From CBDCGJ01 sp965216645 (GTDB lineage Bacteria; Pseudomonadota; Alphaproteobacteria; GCA-2731375), in contig CBDCGJ010000026.1 in the NCBI GenBank assembly GCA_965216645.1, positions 1 through 64,000 of the forward strand: DNA of 64,000 nt, read 5' to 3'. The notes below the pieces were generated by a model, which saw only the letters and a program-made list of their open reading frames with translations, was not told the origin of the DNA and did not search any database. Positions 51,458 to 60,510 of this stretch are shown here, in pieces. Positions within the stretch are counted from its first letter, which is position 1. Each line of letters starts with the position of its first letter. A program made the translations under genes and the position numbers.

Positions 51458-52567
51458 ATGACATTCCGATCTTTCGTTGTTTTGCTGGTGCTTACCTTGA
51501 TCGCGAGCGGCGCGGCAGCGGCGGCTGTTTGGCAGCGGCAAAAAAGCATCGAAGTGCCAGCAGCGCCGAGCACATTATTCGACGGTTTAACGTCGAAAAT
51601 AAACGAAGTCGCAGCGTTGAACATCGTGACGCCGTCTACAGCCTTTACAATTAAAAAGGACGAGGACGGGAAGTGGTCGGTGCCGGAGAAGCAAGGCTAT
51701 CCCGTTGATTTCGAAACCGTCAAACAAGCGGTCGTCGGAATGGTCAATATGCGACCGGTCGCCGCGCAAACGGATAGGCCGGAGAAATATCACAAGCTGA
51801 ATTTGGACGACCCGAGCAAAGAGGGCAGCGGCAAGACAATCACTTTGCTCGACAAAAGCGGGCAGCAGCTCGCGTCGTTGGTCATCGGTCGAACCAAATC
51901 CGCGTCGACGGATACGCGACTAGGTTGGTTTTTTGTTCGCCGCGCAGACCAGCAACGAAGTTGGTTGGCGGAAGGCCGACTTGATACCTGGGACAATATG
52001 GTGCGCTGGCTCGATCCTTCCATGCCGACCGTGGATCGCCCGCGGATCCATAAAGTCATCAGTCGCAAAGACATCCAGACCAGCGTCACGGCGCTCCGCA
52101 CAGAGCCGGACGAGGCCAATTTCAAACTCGAATCCGTACCTGAAGGGCGCAAGGTTAAATACGATACGGCGCCCAATGCGCTCGGCAGCGCCATGGGTTT
52201 CTTAAGTTTTGACGACGTCAAACGGAAATCCGAAATCAAGGATTGGTCACAAGGGCACAACACGACGTACCGCACGTTCGACGGTTTGGTCGTGGAAATT
52301 CGCCTTGCCACCGCTGACGACAAGACCAACGATACGTGGGCGAATTTTACGTTCTCTACGGATTTTGCCGGGATAAAGGACCTAAAGATTCCGGAAAACC
52401 AACGTAAGCGCCTGAAATCAGAAGAAGAAGTCAGAAAAGAAGCCGAGACTTTCCAAGCGAAATTTGGAGATTGGGCTTACAAACTTCCGGAATATAAGGC
52501 CAAAGACTTCGTCACAGGCATGGAACAAATGACTGTCCCTGAAGAGGCCGAAAAATCCTCGGAATGA
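51458..52567 (+). CDS. DUF4340 protein of the Gld-type ABC cluster (369 aa)
   Basis: MTFRSFVVLLVLTLIASGAAA is an N-terminal membrane anchor, followed by a periplasmic domain with KKDEDGKWSVPEKQGYPVD and the family landmark TRLGWFFVRRADQQRSWLAE. DUF4340 proteins commonly follow gldG in proteobacteria. Exact role unknown. Confidence 0.8.
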   Translation: MTFRSFVVLLVLTLIASGAAAAAVWQRQKSIEVPAAPSTLFDGLTSKINEVAALNIVTPSTAFTIKKDEDGKWSVPEKQGYPVDFETVKQAVVGMVNMRPVAAQTDRPEKYHKLNLDDPSKEGSGKTITLLDKSGQQLASLVIGRTKSASTDTRLGWFFVRRADQQRSWLAEGRLDTWDNMVRWLDPSMPTVDRPRIHKVISRKDIQTSVTALRTEPDEANFKLESVPEGRKVKYDTAPNALGSAMGFLSFDDVKRKSEIKDWSQGHNTTYRTFDGLVVEIRLATADDKTNDTWANFTFSTDFAGIKDLKIPENQRKRLKSEEEVRKEAETFQAKFGDWAYKLPEYKAKDFVTGMEQMTVPEEAEKSSE

Positions 52568-52603
52568 CGTCTCGCCGACCGGCACCGTTCGATTGGAAAA
52601 AAG

Positions 52604-54472
52604 ATGAGCGAAGAAAAACTTTCATTCCAGGCCGAAGTTTCGCGACTGCTGTCGTTAATGGTGAACGCCGTATATAGCGACAAGGAAGTGTTTGTTCGGG
52701 AGCTGATCTCCAATGCTTCCGACGCCTGCGACAAACTTCGCTACCAAGCCATCACCGAACCTGCGTTGTTGAGTGACGATCCGAACTTACGCGTGCGCAT
52801 TTCGATCGATGTCGACGCGAAAACGCTATGCATCGCCGACAATGGCATTGGCATGTCGCGAGACGAACTGATCGATAATCTAGGCACCATTGCCCGTTCC
52901 GGCACCAACGCCTTTCTCCAGGCGGTGGCGACGGGAGAGGAAGCGGATGTCAGTTTGATCGGCCAATTCGGCGTCGGGTTCTATTCCGTGTTTATGGTTG
53001 CCGACCTCGTCGAAGTTACCTCGCGCCGCGCCGGCAGCGAGGAAGCTTGGCGATGGACATCCGACGGTCTTGGAGAATTCTCGATCGCGCCCGGTGAAAT
53101 GGCCGGCCGCGGCACGTCGATTTTGCTTCACTTAAAATCGGACGACGCCAAATGGCTGGAAAAGGCGCAACTTGTCCAAGTCATCAAAAAATACGCAGAT
53201 CATATTGATCTACCTATAGAAATGGAAGGCGAAGAAGGACTGGAAATCCTCAATCAAGCCTCCGCCATCTGGACCCGGCAGAAGAGCGATATCAGCGAGG
53301 AGCAATACAAGGAATTCTACCATCATGTCGCTCATGCTTTCGACGATCCTTGGTTGACAATCCACTATCGGGCGGAAGGAAAGCTCGAATATTCGGGCCT
53401 GCTTTTCATACCGAAAATCGCGCCCTACGACCTGTTCGATCCGGGGCGTAAACATCGCGTCAAGCTCTACATCAAGCGGGTCTTCATTACGGAGGATGTG
53501 GAGGAACTTATCCCATCCTATCTACGCTTCGTTAAAGGTATCGTCGATACCGAGGATCTGCCGTTAAACATCAGCCGAGAAATGCTGCAATCGAACCCGC
53601 TGATAACGCATTTGCGCCAAGCGGTTACACGCCGCGTGCTGAATGAGTTAAAGAAGAAGGCGGATAAAGACCCGACGGCTTACGACACATTTTGGCAAGC
53701 CTTCGGCGCCGTTCTAAAAGAAGGAATTTATGAAGACGCCGAGCGACGAGACGATCTTCTAAAACTCGCACGCTTTAAAAGCAGCAGCAGCGAACAATTG
53801 GTTTCGCTTGCCGATTACGTCGAGCGGATGAAGGAAGGCCAAACGGCCATCTATTATGCCACCGGCGAAAACATAGACACGATCCTCGCCAGCCCGCATT
53901 TGGAGGGCTACCGGGCCCGTGACCTAGAAGTCTTATTGCTTAGCGACCCGGTCGACGACTTTTGGCTTTCCGCCGTTTCGGAATTCGAGGAAAACCCGTT
54001 TGTCTCGATCACCCGCGGCGCCGGCGATCTGGCCGATATCCCGCTGTCCGAAAAGGATCAAGATCAGGATAAGCCGGCACCGTCGGACGACGTTCGCGAT
54101 GCAGATATCGCCACTCTTATCGCACTGCTGAAACAGACTTTGGAGAGCGATGTCAAAGATGTCCGTTTGTCGGATCGTCTGACCGAAAGCGCCGTCTGTC
54201 TTGTCGCTGACGAAGGAGATCTCGATATGCGTCTCGAACGCATGTTAAAGGCGCACGGTCAGCTACAGGACAGCTCGAAGCGGATCATGGAGATAAACGG
54301 TAATCACGCATTGATCCGCGGTCTTGCCGCGCAGGCTAAGGAATCCGGGGCCGACGATCGAATGTCCGATATTGCCCACCTGCTCTATGATCAGGCTTGC
54401 ATCCTTGAAGGCGATCCGGTGAAAAGCCCGAGCGACTTCGCGCGCCGTCTTTCCAACGTTTTGGCGGGTTAA
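52604..54472 (+). CDS. htpG: Chaperone HtpG, Hsp90 family (622 aa)
   Basis: ATP-dependent cytosolic chaperone. GHKL ATPase motifs: E33 and N37 in VRELISNASDACD, D79 in IADNGIGM, GQFGVGF at 120-126, and GTSILLHLK. The middle domain has the conserved Arg loop region (GIVDTEDLPLNISREML), and a C-terminal dimerisation part follows. Length is normal. Only 36 nt follow the DUF4340 gene, so readthrough from the ABC operon is likely; no heat-shock promoter was seen. Confidence 0.95.
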   Translation: MSEEKLSFQAEVSRLLSLMVNAVYSDKEVFVRELISNASDACDKLRYQAITEPALLSDDPNLRVRISIDVDAKTLCIADNGIGMSRDELIDNLGTIARSGTNAFLQAVATGEEADVSLIGQFGVGFYSVFMVADLVEVTSRRAGSEEAWRWTSDGLGEFSIAPGEMAGRGTSILLHLKSDDAKWLEKAQLVQVIKKYADHIDLPIEMEGEEGLEILNQASAIWTRQKSDISEEQYKEFYHHVAHAFDDPWLTIHYRAEGKLEYSGLLFIPKIAPYDLFDPGRKHRVKLYIKRVFITEDVEELIPSYLRFVKGIVDTEDLPLNISREMLQSNPLITHLRQAVTRRVLNELKKKADKDPTAYDTFWQAFGAVLKEGIYEDAERRDDLLKLARFKSSSSEQLVSLADYVERMKEGQTAIYYATGENIDTILASPHLEGYRARDLEVLLLSDPVDDFWLSAVSEFEENPFVSITRGAGDLADIPLSEKDQDQDKPAPSDDVRDADIATLIALLKQTLESDVKDVRLSDRLTESAVCLVADEGDLDMRLERMLKAHGQLQDSSKRIMEINGNHALIRGLAAQAKESGADDRMSDIAHLLYDQACILEGDPVKSPSDFARRLSNVLAG

Positions 54473-54479
54473 CGCCAAA

Positions 54480-54698
54480 TCAGGTATCGAAGCGCTTAGT
54501 GTTCTTGCCGTGCATGTCGGACACGATGGTGCTCGCTGTCGATACAAACAAAAACGGCAAGAAGGCATGCACCAGCGCCGCACCGGCCGCATAGAACATG
54601 CGCCCGGAAAAACCCAGCGCGAACCGCAAATGTTCGAAGTAGGTTTCGCCGACGGTCTTCGGATGTGCGGTAAAAAGTTCGATCGCCTTTGTCGCCAT
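54480..54698 (-). CDS. Small membrane protein, DUF6356-like (72 aa)
   Basis: MATKAIELFTAHPKTVGETY and FEHLRFALGFSGRMFYAAGA, then a hydrophobic segment ALVHAFLPFLFV. This pattern (F.AHP..vgEtY.eH...A..fg..m..ag.a.liHa.lP) is a small alphaproteobacterial family of unknown function. Converges with htpG, with 7 bp between stops. Confidence 0.75.
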   Translation of the reverse strand: MATKAIELFTAHPKTVGETYFEHLRFALGFSGRMFYAAGAALVHAFLPFLFVSTASTIVSDMHGKNTKRFDT

Positions 54699-54744
54699 GT
54701 CAATCTCCTGCGCTAAATGATAGTGGACTGTAGCTATGTTTTAG

Positions 54745-54764
54745 CGGGATTTGCTCCCGTTTTT
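54745..54764 (+). terminator. Terminator-like hairpin before the Lrp gene
   Basis: CGGGA/TCCCG stem, 5-base loop and five T on the plus strand, in the gap between the divergent DUF6356-like and Lrp genes. Could stop readthrough from htpG. Confidence 0.35.
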
Positions 54765-54775
54765 CATATTTTTCC

Positions 54776-54807
54776 CCAGATATTGTGGAATTTATCCCGA
54801 TATCTGG
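54776..54807. promoter_or_regulatory. Inverted repeat, possible Lrp operator
   Basis: CCAGATAT at 54776-54783 and ATATCTGG at 54800-54807, perfect arms 24 bp apart centre to centre (about two helix turns), directly before the regulator start. This spacing and position suit an autoregulatory Lrp/AsnC site. Confidence 0.5.
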
Positions 54808-54819
54808 TATTTTCTGTGG

Positions 54820-55281
54820 ATGATTGATGACGCTGACAAGAAAATACTCGCGCATCTCCAAAAAGACGCGAATCTCGCGCTTGAGGATATTGGCCACAAG
54901 ATTGGGCTTTCGCGGAACGCCGTTTGGCGACGGATCCGTCGACTGGACGAAACCGGCGTAATTCAGAAGCGCGTTGCCCTAATTGAGCCGGAAGCGGTCA
55001 ATCTCGGCCTCTCCGTATTTATTCTGATCCGGACCAACCAGCATAATGCGGACTGGCTGGATCGTTTCAGCAAAGCCATCGACGCGTTACCGGAAATTGT
55101 TGGTGCCTACAGAACGAGCGGGGACATCGACTATATTCTACATGCCCGTATCCCGAATATGCAGGAATACGACGCCCTTTATCGCCGACTGGTCGAAAGA
55201 GTTGAGTTAAGCGACGTATCCGGCAGCTTCGTTATGGAGGAAATCAAACAGGTGACGGAACTACCGCTTCATTTCGCCTAA
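54820..55281 (+). CDS. Lrp/AsnC family transcriptional regulator (153 aa)
   Basis: Start ATG 54820 (MIDDADKKILAHLQKDANLA); 23 upstream in-frame codons cover the operator-like repeat and are not kept. N-terminal helix-turn-helix (LEDIGHKIGLSRNAVWRRIR), linker, and C-terminal RAM effector domain (SKAIDALPEIVGAYRTSGDI, then DYILHARI). These proteins sense amino acids or related small molecules. Ends overlapping by 4 bp with the stop of the desulfinase-like gene. Confidence 0.9.
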   Translation: MIDDADKKILAHLQKDANLALEDIGHKIGLSRNAVWRRIRRLDETGVIQKRVALIEPEAVNLGLSVFILIRTNQHNADWLDRFSKAIDALPEIVGAYRTSGDIDYILHARIPNMQEYDALYRRLVERVELSDVSGSFVMEEIKQVTELPLHFA

Positions 55282-56471
55282 CGATCTAGATAGCCGTCGC
55301 GGGTCTGCGGCAATTTCTCGTCCAAAATTTTGCTGGCAACTAGAGTTCGCAGAACCTGAGCAGTGCCACCGCCTATCGTGAACATCCGGGCATCGCGGAC
55401 CATACGCTCCAACGGAAGATTTCGCGAATATCCCGCGGCGCCGAATATTTGCAAGGCGTCGTTCGTGACTTTGATGGCCATATCCGAGGTGAAGACCTTG
55501 GCCTGGGCAGCGCTTGTCATGTCTGGGAATCCGCCGCCGCCACTCGCAGCCGCGCGATAACACATTAGACGAGCCGCCTCCAGCTGGATGGACATATCCG
55601 CCAACATCCAGTTAAGGCCTTGAAACTCGTAAATGGGTCGACCGAATTGCTCCCTCTCCTTGGCATAATCAAGCGCCAATTCGTAAGCACCGCCGGCTAA
55701 ACCCAGCGCGACGCTGGCCGCTCCGACGCGCTGTCCGTTATAGGCATTCATCAATCCCGCAAATCCGCGGCGCAAATCGTCATTAGGGATCAGCGCCATC
55801 GATTCCGGCACTTCAAGATCTTCGAAGATAACCTCTGCCTCCGGAATGCCGCGCAGGCCCATGGCAGGTTCCCGGTGACCAATCTTCAATCCGTCCGCTT
55901 CCCCGCGAACGGCTATGAACCCGCCGATGCCCTGCTCCTCACCGCTTTCGTCGAACACCCGCGCAAAGATCAAATGCAGTTTGGACACACCGGCCCCGGT
56001 GATCCAATGCTTCTTGCCGTTGAGGATATAGGTATCGCCCCGCTTGTCGGCCCGCGTGGTCATTTCCGTGGCGGCGCTCCCGGCGTTGGGTTCGGTGATG
56101 CAGATGGCAGGTTTGTCGCCGGAAAGAACGAGATCGGCCGCAAGTTTCTTCTGAGCTTGATTGCCATATGCGAGGATGGCGCCAATCGCGCCCATATTGG
56201 CCTCGACGACGATCCGGCCGCTGATTCCGCAGACTGCCGCCATTTGCTCAATGACAAGCACAGCGTCGAGATAGGATTTTCCCTTTCCGCCCAACTCCGT
56301 AGGTATGGTCATGCCCATGAAGCCAGCTTCTTTCAGGTCCGTCACATTATCCCAGGGATATTCCTCGCTCTGATCAATACGCGCTGCGCGATCCGCGATA
56401 ACATCTCGGGCAACGGCTTTCGCCTGCTCCTGTAGCGCCAGATTTTCATTGGACAATTGGTACATGGCCAC
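55278..56471 (-). CDS. 3-sulfinopropanoyl-CoA desulfinase-like acyl-CoA dehydrogenase homologue (397 aa)
   Basis: Acyl-CoA dehydrogenase fold with CITEPNAGSAATEMTTRADK, YILNGKKHWITGAGVSKLHL and the C-terminal FTIGGGTAQVLR, ILDEKLPQTRDGYL. The Glu of the usual YEGT catalytic motif is Gly (position 368). These features match my memory of the Advenella desulfinase AcdDPN7, which splits 3-sulfinopropanoyl-CoA into propanoyl-CoA and sulfite with no oxidation; so a dehydrogenase reaction is unlikely. Last gene after mlaA-mlaC on the same strand; 63 nt separate it from mlaC. The assignment rests on remembered similarity. Confidence 0.7.
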   Translation of the reverse strand: MAMYQLSNENLALQEQAKAVARDVIADRAARIDQSEEYPWDNVTDLKEAGFMGMTIPTELGGKGKSYLDAVLVIEQMAAVCGISGRIVVEANMGAIGAILAYGNQAQKKLAADLVLSGDKPAICITEPNAGSAATEMTTRADKRGDTYILNGKKHWITGAGVSKLHLIFARVFDESGEEQGIGGFIAVRGEADGLKIGHREPAMGLRGIPEAEVIFEDLEVPESMALIPNDDLRRGFAGLMNAYNGQRVGAASVALGLAGGAYELALDYAKEREQFGRPIYEFQGLNWMLADMSIQLEAARLMCYRAAASGGGGFPDMTSAAQAKVFTSDMAIKVTNDALQIFGAAGYSRNLPLERMVRDARMFTIGGGTAQVLRTLVASKILDEKLPQTRDGYLDR

Positions 56472-56534
56472 TCCTCACATGATCAATGAGGCGCCATCTT
56501 AGTCGTAATGTTTCGTAACGGAAACCGAGTGTCG

Positions 56535-57143
56535 TTAGTTTGCGGCCGTTATCTTGGTCTCAAGCGTATCAAGAAATTTGTCAATATCTCCGCCCTGGCC
56601 TTGTAAAGCCGTCGCGAAATCCGAACGTTGGGTCACACTCATACTGACATTTTCGATAATAACGTCGATGATCTTGAATTCACCCGTCTTCTTACTTTTT
56701 TTCACACGCCAATCGATCCGTACCGGCTTTTTACCGGTCTGGGTCAGCAACATGGTCACGAAGGTGCCTTTTTTTCCTTCGTCTCTTTCGCCTTTGATAT
56801 CAAACGACAAATCCGCGTAAGTTTTGAAGCGCCGCGCATAGGTGGCCGTGACATAGCGTTCGAACAGGGAAAGGTAACGAGATTTTTGATCTTCGTTGGC
56901 CAGTCGCCAATGCCGGCCAAGTGCAAAGCGGGCAATTCCCTTTACCGCAAAGGCATCGTTGAACATCCGCGAAAACTCGTCGATCCGCGCCTCGTCCGTC
57001 AGACCGTCTTTCTTAAATGTCTGCAGGGCCTCGCTACCAAGTTTATCAATAAAGTCACTTGCACTCTTCGCACCGGCTTGGGTTTGCACAGAAACCAGCA
57101 ATCCGAGAAGAACAACGAAAAAAATCCGAATAGGCGTAAACAT
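56535..57143 (-). CDS. MlaC/Ttg2D-family periplasmic phospholipid-binding protein (202 aa)
   Basis: Signal peptide MFTPIRIFFVVLLGLLVSVQ with cleavage near TQAGA. The mature part has the family landmarks FSRMFNDAFAVKGIARFALG, RHWRLANEDQKSRYLSLFE and VDWRVKKS-like text (RIDWRVKKSKKTGEFKIIDV). Carries lipids between the outer-membrane MlaA complex and the inner membrane, or serves hopanoid transport (HpnM-like). 11 nt after mlaA. Confidence 0.85.
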   Translation of the reverse strand: MFTPIRIFFVVLLGLLVSVQTQAGAKSASDFIDKLGSEALQTFKKDGLTDEARIDEFSRMFNDAFAVKGIARFALGRHWRLANEDQKSRYLSLFERYVTATYARRFKTYADLSFDIKGERDEGKKGTFVTMLLTQTGKKPVRIDWRVKKSKKTGEFKIIDVIIENVSMSVTQRSDFATALQGQGGDIDKFLDTLETKITAAN

Positions 57144-57154
57144 CTCAAATTATC

Positions 57155-57922
57155 CTAATCGACAGAAATATCCGGCGAATCATCCGACGGCGGCAGACGC
57201 CCGTTTGCAATGTCCGCGCGCCGACGTTGGCGATAAAGGCTACGTATCGTCGCATAATAATCGATTGACGAACGCTCGATTTCATCCAGCGTTTCGATAT
57301 TTCGAGCTCTAGAATCAATCGCCGTCAAACTGGCCCGAATGACGAGAAGCTTAAACTGCGTGTCTTCGGATCCCAGAAATCCGATTGGATCGATGAACGT
57401 GTCGCCTATCCGTCCAAACGCGTCTCTTACATTCGATGGGCCAAACAACGGCAAAACGAGATAAGGCCCCTCACCTACACCCCAGACCGCAAGCGTTTGC
57501 CCAAAATCTTCTTCGTGATAAGGAATGCCCGTTTCGCTGCCGCCAACGCCCGCAACATCGAACACACCTCCAACGCCCGCAACGGAATTAATTGCAAATC
57601 TGCCAAACGACTGTCCGGCCCGATCGACTTCCCCCTGGGCAACGTCGTGAACGAATGTCAGGGGTGTCCGTAAATGATTCAGAACATTTCTCACACCATC
57701 CTGCGCGGGTTGCGGTACCGCACCACGATAGATCTCCGCCACCGGCCGCAAGAGCATTATGTCTATGAAACGATTGACCTCGAATATATAGCGGTTAAAT
57801 GGCTCGATGGGATCGTTGACATCCTCAACGATGTTGCCGTTTGCGTCCGTCAGCGCCGCATTTTGCTGCTTTGTCGCGCATGCGGACAATACTGCTGCCG
57901 ATATCAGCAACGGCAACAGCAT
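57155..57922 (-). CDS. mlaA: MlaA (VacJ) family outer-membrane lipoprotein (255 aa)
   Basis: ATG 57922 gives a lipoprotein signal peptide MLLPLLISAAVLSAC with lipobox Cys at residue 15; a TTG 20 codons upstream has no ribosome site. Family motifs: DPIEPFNRYIFEVNRFID, AQGEVDRAGQSFGRFAINS, GGVFDVAG, FGQTLAVWGVGEGPYLVLP, GPSNVRDAFG. Removes misplaced phospholipids from the outer leaflet. Forms a pair with mlaC; the MlaFEDB transporter is not in this window. Confidence 0.9.
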   Translation of the reverse strand: MLLPLLISAAVLSACATKQQNAALTDANGNIVEDVNDPIEPFNRYIFEVNRFIDIMLLRPVAEIYRGAVPQPAQDGVRNVLNHLRTPLTFVHDVAQGEVDRAGQSFGRFAINSVAGVGGVFDVAGVGGSETGIPYHEEDFGQTLAVWGVGEGPYLVLPLFGPSNVRDAFGRIGDTFIDPIGFLGSEDTQFKLLVIRASLTAIDSRARNIETLDEIERSSIDYYATIRSLYRQRRRADIANGRLPPSDDSPDISVD

Positions 57923-58140
57923 TCGGAAAACTTGAGCAAATTGTACTGAAATCCTGTCGATCACAATTAGACGCTCTATCAATATGACTTAAAGTCAAAC
58001 AAACAGCGGAGAAGCAGACAGCCTCAATAAGTGGACATTCACGGAAAGGCAACCGGCAATCTGATCCAACCGATTCCATCAAAGGAATATGACGAAATTA
58101 CAACATAATCGGGGTCGTTGGAAGAATATCATGCAATCGA

Positions 58141-59286
58141 TCATCTTATTATTCGTTTAATTAATATACCTAAATAATTACCTGGAATTGCAGCAAAAAT
58201 CCAAATCCAGCCATGCAGGCTTGTAGATGCAATACCGGAGAAAAAGGCGCCTATGTTACAGCCATAGGATAATCTGGCGCCGTAACCCATAGCCAATCCA
58301 CCAAGGGTCATAAGCAACAAATCTCGGCGACCGGCGGAGAATCGAATTCGGAACCGTCCGGAGATGAAAGAGAAAAACGCAGCCCCCAACATAATCCCGA
58401 TGTTCGTCACTGAGGTTGCATCTTGTAGTACCGAACTTTGCAGAGCTTGTTGTTGGAAGTTTCCGGACCAAAATTCGTTAGTGGCCGGATCCCATCCAAA
58501 TGCTTGGAGCAATTTCGCAACCCAAAGCGCGAAAGCCCATGTGATTGACCATGGATGCCCGGCCGTCACCAGATACAACCAGTTTAGCACCGCCAGACTC
58601 ATCGCGGAGGGTCCAAGCGGCCATGGGCCGTTTACGAACAACTGTCGAAAAGTCCCCGCCGGGCGCCATATCGGCACTTCGGGTCGCCCGCCCGCTTGAC
58701 GCAATAAAACCCAGATCAAAACCAATGCGGCGAGCTGGCATCCAATGGCAAGCGGGTATCCGAGGTGATCCGCGAGAGCGACTGGCCCGATACCAGGCCG
58801 TTGCGCCCACCAACTTAAATCCAAGCTACCCCAAAATCCGCCCAAGCAGAAAAAGACCAATACCCAAAGCGATCGTCCAGCCCCGCCTCCGACACTAAAC
58901 AACGTACCGGACGCACAGCCGCCACCGAATTGCATCCCAACCCCAAACAACAACGCGCCAAACGCCATCGACAAACTAACCGGGGCGACAGCTCCCATGA
59001 CATCGCGACCAAACGCCTGTCCAACAGACAGAAACGGCGCGAACAAGAGCATCGCGAATGACAGCATAATGATTTGGGCGTAGATCCCTGCAAACTGCCC
59101 CCGTTTCATCGCTTTGCGGTAGGCGGCTGAGAAGCCGAACGCGGCCTGATAGAGTGTGCCGCCCAGCAGCAGTCCGATTACAAACAAGCAGACTTGGCGA
59201 AGACCATGATTGGATAGCAAAATCGCAAGCACGAACGTCGCTATGCCGACGGCCGACAGGCCGGCTACTTGACGCGGTTTTAGCAT
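58141..59286 (-). CDS. YeeE/YedE-family sulfur-compound transporter (381 aa)
   Basis: Multi-pass membrane protein with two related halves, like thiosulfate importer TsuA. The key Cys-containing motifs are present: FGGGCASGTLFSVGGG in the first half and GYGARLSYGCNIGAFFSG in the second. The long N-terminal part has predicted membrane helices (VGIATFVLAILLSNH). Separated by over 200 bp from mlaA and divergent from the methyltransferase gene. Substrate presumably thiosulfate or another reduced sulfur species. Confidence 0.85.
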   Translation of the reverse strand: MLKPRQVAGLSAVGIATFVLAILLSNHGLRQVCLFVIGLLLGGTLYQAAFGFSAAYRKAMKRGQFAGIYAQIIMLSFAMLLFAPFLSVGQAFGRDVMGAVAPVSLSMAFGALLFGVGMQFGGGCASGTLFSVGGGAGRSLWVLVFFCLGGFWGSLDLSWWAQRPGIGPVALADHLGYPLAIGCQLAALVLIWVLLRQAGGRPEVPIWRPAGTFRQLFVNGPWPLGPSAMSLAVLNWLYLVTAGHPWSITWAFALWVAKLLQAFGWDPATNEFWSGNFQQQALQSSVLQDATSVTNIGIMLGAAFFSFISGRFRIRFSAGRRDLLLMTLGGLAMGYGARLSYGCNIGAFFSGIASTSLHGWIWIFAAIPGNYLGILIKRIIR

Positions 59287-59492
59287 TTTACGTCCAAACT
59301 CGTTGAAGCGCCTATATGGCGCGTTCGCGGAATCTATCTGAGAACGACAAATGCCGAAATCGTTCGCATGATCACAATTGGTCGAACAGATGATTGAAAA
59401 TAGTTATGGCGCGCGGACACTCTTGACCCAACGATACGGGATATGACATGTGCGGGCTCTTATGAATAAGCGTCCTTTGTCTGGGCATTGCC

Positions 59493-60503
59493 ATGGGAAA
59501 CATTCTAACAGAACAGATCGCCAAGAAAGGATACTTGGTGGCTGACGGGGCGATGGGTACGAACTTGTTCGTCCGTGGTTTACAAACAGGCGATGCGCCG
59601 GAGCTTTGGAATGTCGAACACCCGGAACGCATCGCCGATGTGCATAGATCCTTCATTGCGGCCGGCACCGAGTTGATCCTGACGAACTCGTTCGGTGGAT
59701 CTGAATACCGTTTGAAGCTCCACAATGCGACGGCACGGGTCGAAGAGCTGAATAGCGCCGCTGCGAAGATCGCTCGACAAGTAGCGGACGGGTTATCCAA
59801 TGATATTGTCGTTGCCGGCTCGATCGGCCCGACCGGCGAACTATTCGAGCCTCTGGGGCCGATCAGTTTCGAGCAAGGCAAAGCCGCTTTTGCGGCGCAG
59901 GCGCAAGCGCTTGCGTTGGGCGGCGTCGATTTGATCTGGATAGAAACCATGTCTGCAAAAGAGGAAGTGGCTGCCGCGGTTGCCGGCGCGGATACAACGG
60001 GACTCCCGATCACGGTTACTATGACTTTCGACACCAATGGTCGCACTATGATGGGGGTAACACCGCAGGATGCGGGTGCATGGCTTTCGGAGTTGAGCCC
60101 AAACGTCGTCGCAATCGGTGCGAATTGCGGGGTGGGGCCGGCGGAAGCGCTTGTCAGCCTATTAGCAATCGCGGAACACACGACATTAGCCATCGTGGCA
60201 AAGGCCAATTGTGGCGTACCTGAATATGTCGACGGCGACTTCCGCTTTACCGGCACACCTGAGTTGATGGCCGATTATGCGAAGCTGTCGCGTAATGCCG
60301 GCGCGGTCGTCATCGGCGGCTGCTGTGGGTCGGAGCCCATACACATTGCTGCAATGACGAAGGCGCTTGCGAATCACACTCCGGGCCCAAAGCCCGGACA
60401 CACCGACATAGCGAAAGCGCTTGGACCACTTAGCAACTTGTCAATGGAACCGACGACCCTACCAACGACAGGGCGCCGGCGGTCCCGGCGCCGGCGCGGA
60501 TAG
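59493..60503 (+). CDS. Homocysteine S-methyltransferase family protein, betaine type (336 aa)
   Basis: Zinc-dependent methyl transfer to homocysteine. Zinc Cys are C212 (GANCGVGP) and C277/C278 (GGCCGS); other landmarks are LVADGAMGTNLFVRGL, LILTNSFGGS and AGSIGPTGELFEP. These match bacterial betaine-homocysteine methyltransferases (Bmt). The last 12 residues form an Arg-rich tail (TGRRRSRRRRG) not expected for the family, coded by the GC-rich bases just before the stop. Confidence 0.85.
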   Translation: MGNILTEQIAKKGYLVADGAMGTNLFVRGLQTGDAPELWNVEHPERIADVHRSFIAAGTELILTNSFGGSEYRLKLHNATARVEELNSAAAKIARQVADGLSNDIVVAGSIGPTGELFEPLGPISFEQGKAAFAAQAQALALGGVDLIWIETMSAKEEVAAAVAGADTTGLPITVTMTFDTNGRTMMGVTPQDAGAWLSELSPNVVAIGANCGVGPAEALVSLLAIAEHTTLAIVAKANCGVPEYVDGDFRFTGTPELMADYAKLSRNAGAVVIGGCCGSEPIHIAAMTKALANHTPGPKPGHTDIAKALGPLSNLSMEPTTLPTTGRRRSRRRRG

Positions 60504-60510
60504 ACTTAAT

